The position numbers and the translations under genes are program-made. A model generated the notes under the pieces. That model was not told where the DNA came from. It was given only the letters and a program-made list of their open reading frames with translations, and did not search any database. A DNA stretch of 64,000 nt from Fibrobacter succinogenes (GTDB lineage: Bacteria > Fibrobacterota > Fibrobacteria > Fibrobacterales > Fibrobacteraceae): the NCBI GenBank assembly GCA_902794535.1, contig CADBHQ010000020.1, positions 78,975-142,974 of the forward strand, given 5' to 3'. Below, one piece after another: positions 15,982-24,092 of this stretch (position 1 is the stretch's first letter; each line of letters starts with the position of its first letter).

Positions 15982-16064
15982 TTGTTCTCCTTTAAAGGAA
16001 TCAACTGCGACCACAACAAAATACAAAGTTGTGTGTATAAAGGCAATGTTTTTTTTATGTTTTT

Positions 16065-17051
16065 TTAGTGCAGCGATAGTCCCGCGATTTGCTTTTCGAG
16101 TTCTGCAGCTTGCGATGCCAGCTTCTTCTTGAACTCTTGTGTCGCGTGGGAGTCGACGTCCACGATTCGGTGGTTTGCACTTTTGAGGAACTTCTCGACG
16201 GCGGCGATGTCGCCGCGTGTGCGCTCGTTGCAATACGTCTCGACCATGCGCTCGAATATGTACTCTTCGGTGGTTTTAGACAAATGAATCATGTCGTCGC
16301 TATAAAAGCGGTAGTCGCGCAACTCGTCCATCACGATTTCGTAGCTGGGGAAATATTCAGCGATGTCATTGCGAGGAGCCAACGGCGACGCGGCAATCTC
16401 TGCAATTGCTTTTTCTATGCCGAGCAGTACCGTTGCCTTGGAAAGGTTGTTGCCGTGCGCTCCGTCGCCTAGGTGCCTGATAGGCGATACGGTAAAGACG
16501 ATGCGGGCGTCGCGATTCATGTCGCGGAGCAGGGCGACGATCCTTTGGATGGCTTCGGCGGCTTCTTCGACCGAAATCATTCGGCGCGTGAACAGATTCG
16601 GGTCTTGCCTGTGACAATTCGATACGGGCTTGCCGCTGTCCTTTAAATAGTAGACAAACGCGGATCCGAGCGTGATAAAGATGACGCTTGCCTTCTGCAA
16701 AAAATCGCGGGCTTGTGTTGCCGCGGCATTCAGCTTGCCGATACATTCTTCTTTTGTCGTGCCCGAAAGCGAACTATGTGCGTCCCAACAGTGCCAAAGC
16801 CCGTCGCATCGCGTGTCCTGAAAAACATCTTCTTCTCCGAAAACTTTCCCGTCGGCAATCGCCTTGATTTGACCCGCCAAAGAAACCGGATTGTAGACCG
16901 TCCCGAATGGGTTCGCAAGAACATTGAATTTCCGTTCCGCAAACTGCGCCGAAATATTGTCCGCAAAGCACGATCCGAAAAATGCTAAACGACTCGTGTA
17001 GTCGATTTTAAAATTCGCGGCGGGGATGTCAATTTTCGTGAAAAAGTTCAT
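16065..17051 (-). CDS. GSCFA domain-containing protein with an in-frame palindromic repeat
   Basis: A 328-residue protein with the family-naming motif in 'LAFFGSCFADNIS' (around residues 25-35), 'NPFGTVYNPVSL', 'ITLGSAFVYYL', 'TVSPIRHLGDG' and 'DELRDYRFYSDDMIHLS'. GSCFA proteins are SGNH-hydrolase-like and found mainly in the Bacteroidetes/FCB group; their substrates are not established. The stretch 'IAASPLAPRND' between 'KAIAE' and 'IAEYFPSYE' is encoded by a GTCATTGCGAGGAGC-type repeat (16365-16399) and appears to be an in-frame insertion in a surface loop. The gene lies 83 nt upstream of the outer-membrane-type gene on the same strand and may share its transcript. Confidence 0.9.
   Translation of the reverse strand: MNFFTKIDIPAANFKIDYTSRLAFFGSCFADNISAQFAERKFNVLANPFGTVYNPVSLAGQIKAIADGKVFGEEDVFQDTRCDGLWHCWDAHSSLSGTTKEECIGKLNAAATQARDFLQKASVIFITLGSAFVYYLKDSGKPVSNCHRQDPNLFTRRMISVEEAAEAIQRIVALLRDMNRDARIVFTVSPIRHLGDGAHGNNLSKATVLLGIEKAIAEIAASPLAPRNDIAEYFPSYEIVMDELRDYRFYSDDMIHLSKTTEEYIFERMVETYCNERTRGDIAAVEKFLKSANHRIVDVDSHATQEFKKKLASQAAELEKQIAGLSLH
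16365..16399 (+). repeat. GTCATTGCGAGGAGC...GGCAATCT repeat inside the GSCFA gene
   Basis: On the plus strand the unit starts GTCATTGCGAGGAGCC and ends GCGGCAATCT, the framework of a widespread intergenic palindromic repeat. It lies entirely within the coding sequence of the GSCFA gene and is translated in the minus frame as 'IAASPLAPRND'. Its length change is tolerated in frame. Confidence 0.75.
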
Positions 17052-17096
17052 ACGCCAAATTTATATAGAATTCTATTTGCAAGTGCTTAATGGGGT

Positions 17097-17220
17097 CACA
17101 CGGATTCGGAAAAACTAACGTTTTTCCCTTTTTATAATAAATATTAGAGAATTTTTTTTCTTGCACAATTGTTGAAATGAGACCTATTAGATTTTACGTT
17201 AGTAAAATCCAATCCGTGTG
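17097..17220. repeat. 124-bp element with terminal inverted repeats
   Basis: CACACGGATT (17097-17106) and AATCCGTGTG (17211-17220) are exact inverted repeats at the ends; CTAACGT and ACGTTAG are a nested pair inside. The interior is AT-rich with no gene. It occupies the 358-nt divergent gap between the GSCFA gene and the first TIGR02147 gene, so it may be a small non-autonomous mobile element or a looping operator. Confidence 0.5.
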
Positions 17221-17330
17221 GTAAATTGACTTTTAGATTAATTTTATATTGTAAAAACAGCTAATTTTTCAATAATTTCAATAAATCTTTAAAATTTTTA
17301 TAAAAACCAATAAAAAATATTGTAAAACTA

Positions 17331-17408
17331 TTGATTTTTGAAAATTTATTACTTATATTTAAAACGTGGTCAGGTTGAGCCCGTATTTTGGGGGCTAAGA
17401 GGAGGATA
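17331..17408 (+). promoter_or_regulatory. Module 1 promoter and leader
   Basis: TTGATT (17331-17336), a 17-nt spacer, and TATATT (17354-17359) form a near-consensus sigma-70 promoter. The leader carries AGCCC / GGGCT pairing (17371-17399) and then the Shine-Dalgarno AGAGGAGG before the ATG at 17410. The same arrangement recurs before the next two modules. Confidence 0.75.
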
Positions 17409-17409
17409 A

Positions 17410-18243
17410 ATGAAAGATATTCTTGAGTACACGAACTACCGCCAGTATATCGCGGATTATTACGCCGACAGAAAGGCGAAATCTGCGTTTACCTGGCAGG
17501 AGTTTGCTGCTTCGGCGGGCTTTTCTTCGCCGGTTTACCTTAAATATGTAAGCGAGGGCCGCTTTAATTTGAGCGAGGCCGCGGCAGACCGTATGGCTCG
17601 TCTCATGCATCTTGCCGATTACGAACGCGAATTCTTCGTCGAAATGGTGCGTTTCGACCATGCAAAGACCGATGCTGAAAAACGAGCCGCATTCAGCAAG
17701 ATGGTTTCTATCGGCGAGGCTCACAAGGCAAAGGTGGTTGATGCGGAATCGTTCCGTTTCTTTGAAGATTGGAAAAAGCCGGTGCTTCGTGAACTGGCTC
17801 CTGCCATGCCAGGGGCAAAGCCGCTTTCGCTTGCAAAGGCGTGTCGCCCTAAAGTTTCTGCAGCCGAAGTGACCGAGTCCTTGAATTTCTTGATCAAGGC
17901 GAACTTGCTTCAGAAAAACGAAGATGGAAATTATACGCAGACCGATAAGGTCGTGACGACCGGTCCCATGGAATTTACGCCGCTTGCGATTCGCGGGCTG
18001 CATCACCAAATGGGTGAAATCGCTTTGGATGCAATTGAGGGCGTTCCTCAAGATGAACGTCACTTTTCGGGCCTTACGCTTGGCATTACTCGCGCGGCCT
18101 ACGAAAAAATCGTGAAGCGGATTGCCGAGTTCCGCAAAGAGATTATTGCAATTGCGACGGAAGAACCTGAGACAGATGAAGTATATCGTCTGAACATGCA
18201 GTTCTTCCCGATGACAAACATTAATGGTTCAAAAAAGGGTTAG
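17410..18243 (+). CDS. TIGR02147 family protein, module 1
   Basis: A 277-residue member of TIGR02147, a paralogous family described from Fibrobacter succinogenes and without a proven function. The N-terminal third ('FTWQEFAASAGFSSPVYLKYVSEGRFNLSE') reads like a helix-turn-helix: a helix, a tight turn and a recognition-like helix. A central 'FEDWKKPVLRELAPAMPGAKPLSLAKACRPKVSAAEV' segment is followed by a winged-helix-like 'SLNFLIKANLLQKNEDGNYTQTDKVV'. The C-terminus ends 'DEVYRLNMQFFPMT'. A role as a DNA-binding regulator of the adjacent lipoprotein gene is inferred from this architecture and position. The downstream lipoprotein gene starts after 9 nt, with its AGGAGG overlapping this gene's TAG. 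Confidence 0.9.
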   Translation: MKDILEYTNYRQYIADYYADRKAKSAFTWQEFAASAGFSSPVYLKYVSEGRFNLSEAAADRMARLMHLADYEREFFVEMVRFDHAKTDAEKRAAFSKMVSIGEAHKAKVVDAESFRFFEDWKKPVLRELAPAMPGAKPLSLAKACRPKVSAAEVTESLNFLIKANLLQKNEDGNYTQTDKVVTTGPMEFTPLAIRGLHHQMGEIALDAIEGVPQDERHFSGLTLGITRAAYEKIVKRIAEFRKEIIAIATEEPETDEVYRLNMQFFPMTNINGSKKG

Positions 18244-18252
18244 GAGGCTACC

Positions 18253-20046
18253 ATGAATTACGCAAAGATCGCAAGACAGTTTGTCTGCAAAATGGCGATG
18301 CCGCTCGCCTTGATGTTCGCGGCTTGTTCCACGGACGACGGCAACCGAGTTAGTGGTGGCGCCGAAGAAGAAACGGGAATTGTCGCTACGCTTCAAGTTT
18401 ATGCGTATTACACCGCATCTGGCGTGGTGGCGCGTGTGGCGGAATCGTCGACAAGCGATAGTGTTGGAATTTCTCTTCCGGAAAATATTTTCCCTGAAAG
18501 AGGTAAAGTTGTTCTGACGGAACTGGATCCTAAAACGCTCACACCTGTAGGCGACAGTTCTTTGACGGTGGAATTTGGGAGTAAAACCGGAATCGTTCAG
18601 TTTAGCGACGTTGAACTGAAAACCTCTGTTGTTTCGTTAGTGGCAACTTCGGATAGTGTGTCCTTGGAAGCAATCGTAGATGTCCGGGATGCCAATACCG
18701 TTGTTGTCGATGAACTGAGCCATTTGATTGCACATCGTATCAAGAAATTGGTCGAGTCGGGTTTGTCTTTTGCTTCGGCAAAGGATCAGGCTGAAACGGA
18801 AGTGGCAAGTACGTTTGGATTCACGGACTTGTCGACGCAGTCCTTGTGGCGCAAGGCGTTTAACGAAGTGGTTTCGATTGATTTGCTGAATCAATTAGAA
18901 AAGGAATTTGGCGGTGCAGGGAATGCTGCAGGTATTTCGGATGCTTCGAAAAAATCTTTGATGGCTGCAATTGAGGGCTTTGGAATATTGAGTATCTTGG
19001 AATATCCTTCGGCGATGTTTGATGTTGTCGGAGAAGGTTCGGCTGCGTTCTATCAAGATTGTTTGCAAAGAAAAGATTATTACGCCAATCTGCTTGCGAG
19101 TGTATTCGGTGTTGGCGAGTGCTCGTCTGAAAAAGAAGGCGTACTTGTCGATGTTGCGGGAGAATTCTATGAGATAGGGTGCCAATCTGGCTCTTGGACG
19201 TTGCTTTATAGCAAGGCAAAGCGGTATCATGTTGAACATACCTTCGGGGCGGTGGTCGATTCTCGCGATGGCAGAACCTATAAGACGGTGACCATTGATT
19301 TGGGTGGAAAGACTCAAACCTGGATGGCGGAAAACTTGAATTACGCTACGGACTTCTCCTACTGTTATGCAAATGATACGTCGTGGTGTTCTGCTTACGG
19401 TCGCGAGTACTATTTCAGTAACGTGTTGGATTCATCGGTGTATCGGAATTTTACGAATGAGGAAGAATGTCTGGCCTATATGGTGGATCATATCATGAAG
19501 GTTGCGGGCATAGAAGATACATCTAATGCGTTATTCTTTGCGGAAGATTATTGCTATGAAGATGCAGATTATAGTATTTATCATCCTTATAACATTAATT
19601 GGGAAAAAGTAATTGATTCGTTAGATGTGCTGAATTTTGATATTTGTCCCGAAGGTTGGCGAATGTCGAATTACGAAGACTGGAATACTTTGCTCTCCTA
19701 TTTGGCTGACCACTTTGAATTCGATCCGCTAGAAGATGAACATGATGCTAGGTTTGTCAAACCTGAGTTCGAATTGTTGTTGGAAAGTCGTGGAGACCCT
19801 GTCGGATTTGGTTTGAAGGCTTTGGCGTTTGTTCATGGTGATCCGGAATTGGGATATGGTTTCCGTACGGGGCGGGTAAACGGCTTCCAGCTCTTGCCGA
19901 CTAAAGTGGGCGATGGTGTGATTGTGGATATTTATTCTACTCAAGGACTATCTGGGATTGATGGCGGGTATTGGTACTTTAGGTATCGTTACGATTATAA
20001 TCGGGAATTCGATGGCAACTTTGTTCGTTGCATAAAAAAGGACTGA
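18253..20046 (+). CDS. FISUMP domain lipoprotein, module 1
   Basis: A 597-residue lipoprotein. The signal 'KMAMPLALMFAAC' ends in a lipobox Cys, followed by acidic residues. Residues ~45-330 form a module-specific region with beta-rich segments and a shared 'SVSLEAIVDVRDANTVVVDELSHL' part. The FISUMP domain starts near residue 333 ('VDSRDGRTYKTVTIDLGGKTQTWMAENLNYA'), continues through 'FDICPEGWRMSNYEDW', and closes with 'NFVRCIKKD'. It is predicted to be exposed on the cell envelope; function is unknown. The signal sequence is almost identical at base level to those in modules 2 and 3, whereas the mature regions differ greatly. Terminator at 20083-20116. Confidence 0.9.
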   Translation: MNYAKIARQFVCKMAMPLALMFAACSTDDGNRVSGGAEEETGIVATLQVYAYYTASGVVARVAESSTSDSVGISLPENIFPERGKVVLTELDPKTLTPVGDSSLTVEFGSKTGIVQFSDVELKTSVVSLVATSDSVSLEAIVDVRDANTVVVDELSHLIAHRIKKLVESGLSFASAKDQAETEVASTFGFTDLSTQSLWRKAFNEVVSIDLLNQLEKEFGGAGNAAGISDASKKSLMAAIEGFGILSILEYPSAMFDVVGEGSAAFYQDCLQRKDYYANLLASVFGVGECSSEKEGVLVDVAGEFYEIGCQSGSWTLLYSKAKRYHVEHTFGAVVDSRDGRTYKTVTIDLGGKTQTWMAENLNYATDFSYCYANDTSWCSAYGREYYFSNVLDSSVYRNFTNEEECLAYMVDHIMKVAGIEDTSNALFFAEDYCYEDADYSIYHPYNINWEKVIDSLDVLNFDICPEGWRMSNYEDWNTLLSYLADHFEFDPLEDEHDARFVKPEFELLLESRGDPVGFGLKALAFVHGDPELGYGFRTGRVNGFQLLPTKVGDGVIVDIYSTQGLSGIDGGYWYFRYRYDYNREFDGNFVRCIKKD

Positions 20047-20082
20047 TGAAATTTGGGTAAAAAGGAGGAATCGTTAGGAGGA

Positions 20083-20116
20083 AAAGAAGGTGGACTTCGG
20101 TCTGCCTTCTTTTTTT
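20083..20116 (+). terminator. Module 1 terminator
   Basis: A 10-bp stem including two G-T wobbles (GAAGGTGGAC / GTCTGCCTTC) with a TTCG tetraloop, followed by a run of T. Two AGGAGG-type motifs lie between the stop codon and this hairpin with no start codon in register. Confidence 0.85.
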
Positions 20117-20226
20117 GTGTTCTGTGCTTGAATTCTGTTTATTGTGAAAAATTGTGATTTTTTATATAAAATTCTGTAAAATGCTTAAATTTTAGAAATT
20201 TAGTGAAAAATTTATTGTAAAAACTA

Positions 20227-20306
20227 TTGACTTTTGAAAAATCATTGTTTATATTTGGAGTGTACTTAGCTTGGGCCGAGTTTTCGGGGGGTTAAGAGGA
20301 GGACAA
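20227..20306 (+). promoter_or_regulatory. Module 2 promoter and structured leader
   Basis: TTGACT (20227-20232), 17-nt spacer, TATATT (20250-20255). The leader hairpin spans 20265-20296: outer stem CTTAGC / GTTAAG (one wobble) and inner CCGA-GTTT-TCGG. The Shine-Dalgarno AGAGGAGG abuts the hairpin. Nearly identical to module 3. Confidence 0.8.
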
Positions 20307-21137
20307 ATGAAAGATATACTTGAATATACGAGCTACCGTCAGTATATCGCGGACTATTACGCTGACAAAAAGGCGAAATCTGCGTTTACTTGGCCGGAGT
20401 TTGCTTCTGCGGCGGGATTTTCTTCGCCAGTCTACCTAAAATATGTGAGCGAGGGTCGCTTCAACTTGAGCGATGCAGCTGTTGACCGTGTTGCCGCGGC
20501 AATGCACTTGTCTGGTAGCGACCTTGAATTTTTCCGCGAGATGGTTTGCTTTGACCATGCCAAGACGGACAAGGCCAAAAAGGAATCTTTCCAGAAGTTG
20601 GTGGCAATGGCGGAAAGTCGCAAGGCCAAAGTGATCGAGGCCGATGCCTTCCGCTATTTTGACAGCTGGAAAAATCCCGTGCTTCGTGAATTGGCACCTG
20701 CTATGCCGGGGGCAAAGCCGTTGGCGCTTGCGAAAGCGTGCCGTCCTAAAATTACTGCTGCCGAAGTGAGCGATTCGCTGAACTTTCTGATAAAGGCGAA
20801 CATGCTTCAGAAAGACGAAAACGGCAATTACGTTCAGACGGACAGGTCGATTACGGCCGGACCCATGGAAGTGACTCCCGCTGTGATTCGCGGCCTGCAT
20901 CGCCAAATGGGTGAACTTGCGCTCGATACAATTGAGGGCGTGCCACAAAACGAACGTCGCTTTTCTGGCGTGACCTTAGGCATTACGCAAAACGCTTACG
21001 ATGAAATCGTCAGAGAAATCGATGCATTCCGCAAGCGTGTTATTGAAATTGCCACTAGGGAAACTGAAACGGATGAGGTGTACCGCTTGAACATCCAGTT
21101 TTTCCCGATGACGAACAAGAATTCAAAAAAGGGTTAG
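20307..21137 (+). CDS. TIGR02147 family protein, module 2
   Basis: A 276-residue paralogue of the module 1 and 3 proteins, sharing 'MKDILEYTSYRQYIADYYAD', the HTH-like 'FTWPEFASAAGFSSPVYLKYVSEGRFNLSD' and the C-terminal 'DEVYRLNIQFFPMT'. The start at 20307 is fixed by AGAGGAGG and by alignment with the other copies; an in-frame ATG at 20271 falls inside the leader hairpin. Most differences between copies lie in the middle ('MHLSGSDLEFFREMVCFDHAKTDKAKKESFQKLV' region), where a ligand- or partner-sensing part could be. Function is inferred as a regulator. It is translationally close to its lipoprotein partner, with a 9-nt gap and AGGAGG overlapping the stop. Confidence 0.9.
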   Translation: MKDILEYTSYRQYIADYYADKKAKSAFTWPEFASAAGFSSPVYLKYVSEGRFNLSDAAVDRVAAAMHLSGSDLEFFREMVCFDHAKTDKAKKESFQKLVAMAESRKAKVIEADAFRYFDSWKNPVLRELAPAMPGAKPLALAKACRPKITAAEVSDSLNFLIKANMLQKDENGNYVQTDRSITAGPMEVTPAVIRGLHRQMGELALDTIEGVPQNERRFSGVTLGITQNAYDEIVREIDAFRKRVIEIATRETETDEVYRLNIQFFPMTNKNSKKG

Positions 21138-21146
21138 GAGGATATC

Positions 21147-22994
21147 ATGAATTACTCAAAAATGGCTACGCAGTTTGTCTGCAAAATGGCGATGCCGCTC
21201 GCCTTAATGTTCGCGGCCTGTTCCACCGACGAAGGAAATACCATTTCAAAGGCTGATCCGACTCCAGGGCCGGAGATGGGCGGCTCCTCGGAAGAACCGA
21301 ATATTATCGCGTACGAAAATATCTCTTTAAGGGGGCGGGCTTATTATGCGCCTGCGGCAATCGGAAAGGAAGGATCTGTGGAAAATATAGACGCTTCTTT
21401 GTCGGTGGATGTCTTTGGGTCTGGTGGTACAGTGATGCTAAGAGAATTAGACTCGACGACATTGGAATGGACCGATGCCCCGTATTATACGGTGGAGTAT
21501 AGCGCCGCTGTCGAAGATTCTATGACGGGTGAGTTGAATTTTGCGAATGATGGAATTATCCGGTTTGATAGCGTCTCGGTGAATAGTCCGGTTGTCATGC
21601 TGATTGCGTCTTCTGGATCGGTTTCGTTGAAAGCGATTGTTGATTTACGCGATTCGGCTTCTTTTATTGTTGATGCGTTGACTCATTTGAAGGCTTATCG
21701 CCTTCAAAAACTGGTTGATTCTGGGGAGTCTTTTGCGTCGGCGAAGATTCAGGTAGAAGCAGAAACGGCGAATATGTTTGGTTTTTGCGGACAGGGGACG
21801 CTTGAAGCTACTGATGTTCGTGAAATGCTGAATGAATTTCCGTTTGAATTGTTGCAATCAATAAAAGAGGACCTCGGTAAAACAGGTTCAATTGCGGGAC
21901 TCTCTGAAAGTACAAAAGAATCTATGCGTTCCTATGTATTGCATTCGTATTTTATGAAAGTTTTGCTGCTTCCGGAATCGCTGTTTGGACGACTCGACGA
22001 TGCTGCAGTCTTGTTCTATCAAGATTGCCTGAAAAAGAAACAGACTTTGCTTCGTATGCTTGCTAGCGCATATGGGTACGACTGTTCGTCGACAAACGAA
22101 GGTGCTCTTGTCGATATTTATAAGAATGAGGTTCTCTTGAAATGTCGTGAAGGTTCTTGGGAACTTGTTGATGGTCGTGTGGCTCAGTTGAATGTTTCGT
22201 CGACGATGGGGTCCATGACTGATTCGAGAGACGGTCAAACGTACAAGACGGTAACTCTGGAATTTGACGGTATTTCGCAGACATGGATGGCGGAAAATCT
22301 GAACTATGTTACGGAAAAGTCCAGTTGCTTTAGAGAGGATTCGTCGTATTGCTCTGTGTATGGCCGCATGTATACGTATTTCCCGCTGGATTCGATTTAC
22401 AATAAATATGCGTCAGAAGAGGAATGCTTTGCAGATCGTATGAATGTTTGGCTGGCTGAGTATCGTGCTCTTGCGGACTCGTTAGATGAAATTGATTCGT
22501 TGAGTGAAAGTGATTCCCTGTATTTTGTAGAAGATGCGCATAGGCTCTGTAAGGAACTTAGGGAAGAACCGGATAATCCTGACAATGTAAACTGGAGTAA
22601 GGTGATTGATTCTCTGGATGTGCTGAATTATAATGTATGTCCTGAAGGTTGGCGAATGCCCTCGTACGAAGATTGGGAAGCCCTGCTGACGCATGTCGAT
22701 TATGATTTGTTGCATTCCGCTAATGGGAACCCGGTCGGCTTTGGACTTGAAACTTTGGGAATGGCTCGTGGTGCTAATGGCATGTATAGAATCAAGTTAA
22801 GTGGCGGTGAGGGCTATCTGTTTACGCCGAGGCCCACGCCTGAAGAATATCTGCAACCTGGAATGCCGTATATGGGAGATGCGATAGGAATGGTTTATAC
22901 ATTGGCGTATTCTCAATTGAACAACGGCTTTTTGAAGACTGGATATTCATATGCGATGTGGCATAGCGGTTTTGTCCGCTGCATTAAGGAATAG
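21147..22994 (+). CDS. FISUMP domain lipoprotein, module 2
   Basis: A 615-residue lipoprotein with signal 'KMAMPLALMFAAC' and a Gly/Ser/Glu-rich start. The mature N-terminal region (about 45-350) is distinct from module 1 but retains 'SVSLKAIVDLRDSASFIVDALTHL'. The FISUMP domain begins at 'MTDSRDGQTYKTVTLEFDGISQTWMAENLNYV', contains an insertion rich in Asp/Ser ('ADSLDEIDSLSESDSLYFVEDA'), has 'YNVCPEGWRMPSYEDWEAL', and ends 'SGFVRCIKE'. Predicted location is the cell envelope, exposed. No enzymatic motif recognised. A strong GC terminator follows at 23051-23075. Confidence 0.9.
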   Translation: MNYSKMATQFVCKMAMPLALMFAACSTDEGNTISKADPTPGPEMGGSSEEPNIIAYENISLRGRAYYAPAAIGKEGSVENIDASLSVDVFGSGGTVMLRELDSTTLEWTDAPYYTVEYSAAVEDSMTGELNFANDGIIRFDSVSVNSPVVMLIASSGSVSLKAIVDLRDSASFIVDALTHLKAYRLQKLVDSGESFASAKIQVEAETANMFGFCGQGTLEATDVREMLNEFPFELLQSIKEDLGKTGSIAGLSESTKESMRSYVLHSYFMKVLLLPESLFGRLDDAAVLFYQDCLKKKQTLLRMLASAYGYDCSSTNEGALVDIYKNEVLLKCREGSWELVDGRVAQLNVSSTMGSMTDSRDGQTYKTVTLEFDGISQTWMAENLNYVTEKSSCFREDSSYCSVYGRMYTYFPLDSIYNKYASEEECFADRMNVWLAEYRALADSLDEIDSLSESDSLYFVEDAHRLCKELREEPDNPDNVNWSKVIDSLDVLNYNVCPEGWRMPSYEDWEALLTHVDYDLLHSANGNPVGFGLETLGMARGANGMYRIKLSGGEGYLFTPRPTPEEYLQPGMPYMGDAIGMVYTLAYSQLNNGFLKTGYSYAMWHSGFVRCIKE

Positions 22995-23050
22995 CGAATT
23001 TGGCGGTTAGGAGAATCGGTTGGGAGGCCGATTGGGGAACGGAGGAACGA

Positions 23051-23075
23051 AAGGCGGGCTTTGGCCCGCCTTTTT
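23051..23075 (+). terminator. Module 2 terminator
   Basis: GGCGGGC (23053-23059) and GCCCGCC (23064-23070) with a 4-nt loop, followed by TTTTT. Confidence 0.92.
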
Positions 23076-23172
23076 ATATTGTATTTATGTCGTAAAATTT
23101 CTCAATTTTTAAAAATAAATGCAAAAACGTGTGAAATTTGCTAAAAAACTTAAAATTTATGTCATAAAACTA

Positions 23173-23252
23173 TTGACTTTTTAAAATTCTTTGTTTATAT
23201 TTAGGATGTACTTAGCTTGGGCCGAGTTTTCGGGGGGCTAAGAGGAGGACAA
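23173..23252 (+). promoter_or_regulatory. Module 3 promoter and structured leader
   Basis: TTGACT (23173-23178), 17-nt spacer, TATATT (23196-23201). The leader hairpin spans 23211-23242: perfect outer stem CTTAGC / GCTAAG and inner CCGA / TCGG. Its last two bases lie inside the AAGAGGAGG ribosome binding site. Confidence 0.8.
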
Positions 23253-24083
23253 ATGAAAGATATACTTGAGTACACGAGCTATCGCCAGTATATCGCGGAT
23301 TATTACGCCGAAAGAAAGGCGAAGTCTGCGTTTACTTGGCAGGAGTTCGCTTCTTTGGCGGGGTTTTCCTCGTCGATTTTCCTTAAATACGTGAGCGAAG
23401 GCCGCTATAACCTGGGCGAAGCTACTGCCGTGCGTGTAGCTACGGCCATGAACCTTGCGGACTACGAGTGCGATTTCTTCGTGGAGCTGGTCAAGTTCGA
23501 CCATGCGAAAACGGATGCCGAAAAGAAGGCCGCTTATGGCGAGATGATTTCGATTGCCGAGGCGCACAAGGCGAAAGTCTTGGAAGGGGACTCTTTCCGT
23601 TTTTTCAGCGACTGGAAAAATCCTGTCATTCGCGAATTGGCTCCTGCTATGCCGGGGGCGAAACCCTTGGCGCTTGCCCATGCCTGTCGTGAAAAAATAA
23701 CGGCGGCTGAAGTGACTGAGACCTTGAATTTCTTGGTCAAGGCGGGCTTGCTTCAAAAAGACGATGCGGGCAACTACACGCAAACAGAACAGTCTGTGAC
23801 GACGGGCCCAATGGAGGTAACGCCTGTCGCCGTTCGTGGCATGCACCGCCAGATGGGTGAATTCGCCCTTGATGCGATCGAGGGTGTTCCGCAAAATGAA
23901 CGTCATTTCTCGGGTATTACGCTAGGCGTTACGCATGAAGCCTACGATGAAATTGTGCAAGTGATTGCCGAATGCCGTAAAAAGGTAATTGCAATTGCGA
24001 CTAGGGATTCTGCGATGGACGAGGTGTATCGTCTGAATATGCAGTTTTTCCCGCTCACAAAAAAGAATTCTAAAAAGGGTTAG
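23253..24083 (+). CDS. TIGR02147 family protein, module 3
   Basis: A 276-residue third paralogue. The HTH-like segment is 'FTWQEFASLAGFSSSIFLKYVSEGRYNLGEATAVRVATAM', the conserved centre is 'RELAPAMPGAKPLALAHACREKITAAEVTETLNFLVKAGLLQKD', and the end is 'DEVYRLNMQFFPLT'. Start choice follows the shared AGAGGAGG; the ATG at 23217 lies in the leader. Recognition-helix residues differ from the other copies ('SSSIFLKYVSEGRYNLGE' here versus 'SSPVYLKYVSEGRFNLSE'), so targets could differ subtly. Function is inferred only. Confidence 0.9.
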   Translation: MKDILEYTSYRQYIADYYAERKAKSAFTWQEFASLAGFSSSIFLKYVSEGRYNLGEATAVRVATAMNLADYECDFFVELVKFDHAKTDAEKKAAYGEMISIAEAHKAKVLEGDSFRFFSDWKNPVIRELAPAMPGAKPLALAHACREKITAAEVTETLNFLVKAGLLQKDDAGNYTQTEQSVTTGPMEVTPVAVRGMHRQMGEFALDAIEGVPQNERHFSGITLGVTHEAYDEIVQVIAECRKKVIAIATRDSAMDEVYRLNMQFFPLTKKNSKKG

Positions 24084-24092
24084 GAGGATATT

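Noticed and set aside
15244..16233. An 84-residue N-terminal extension of the outer-membrane-type protein
   Set aside because: The extension overlaps the GSCFA coding end and is Arg-rich nonsense; the ATG at 15981 has AAAGGAG and begins a normal signal peptide.
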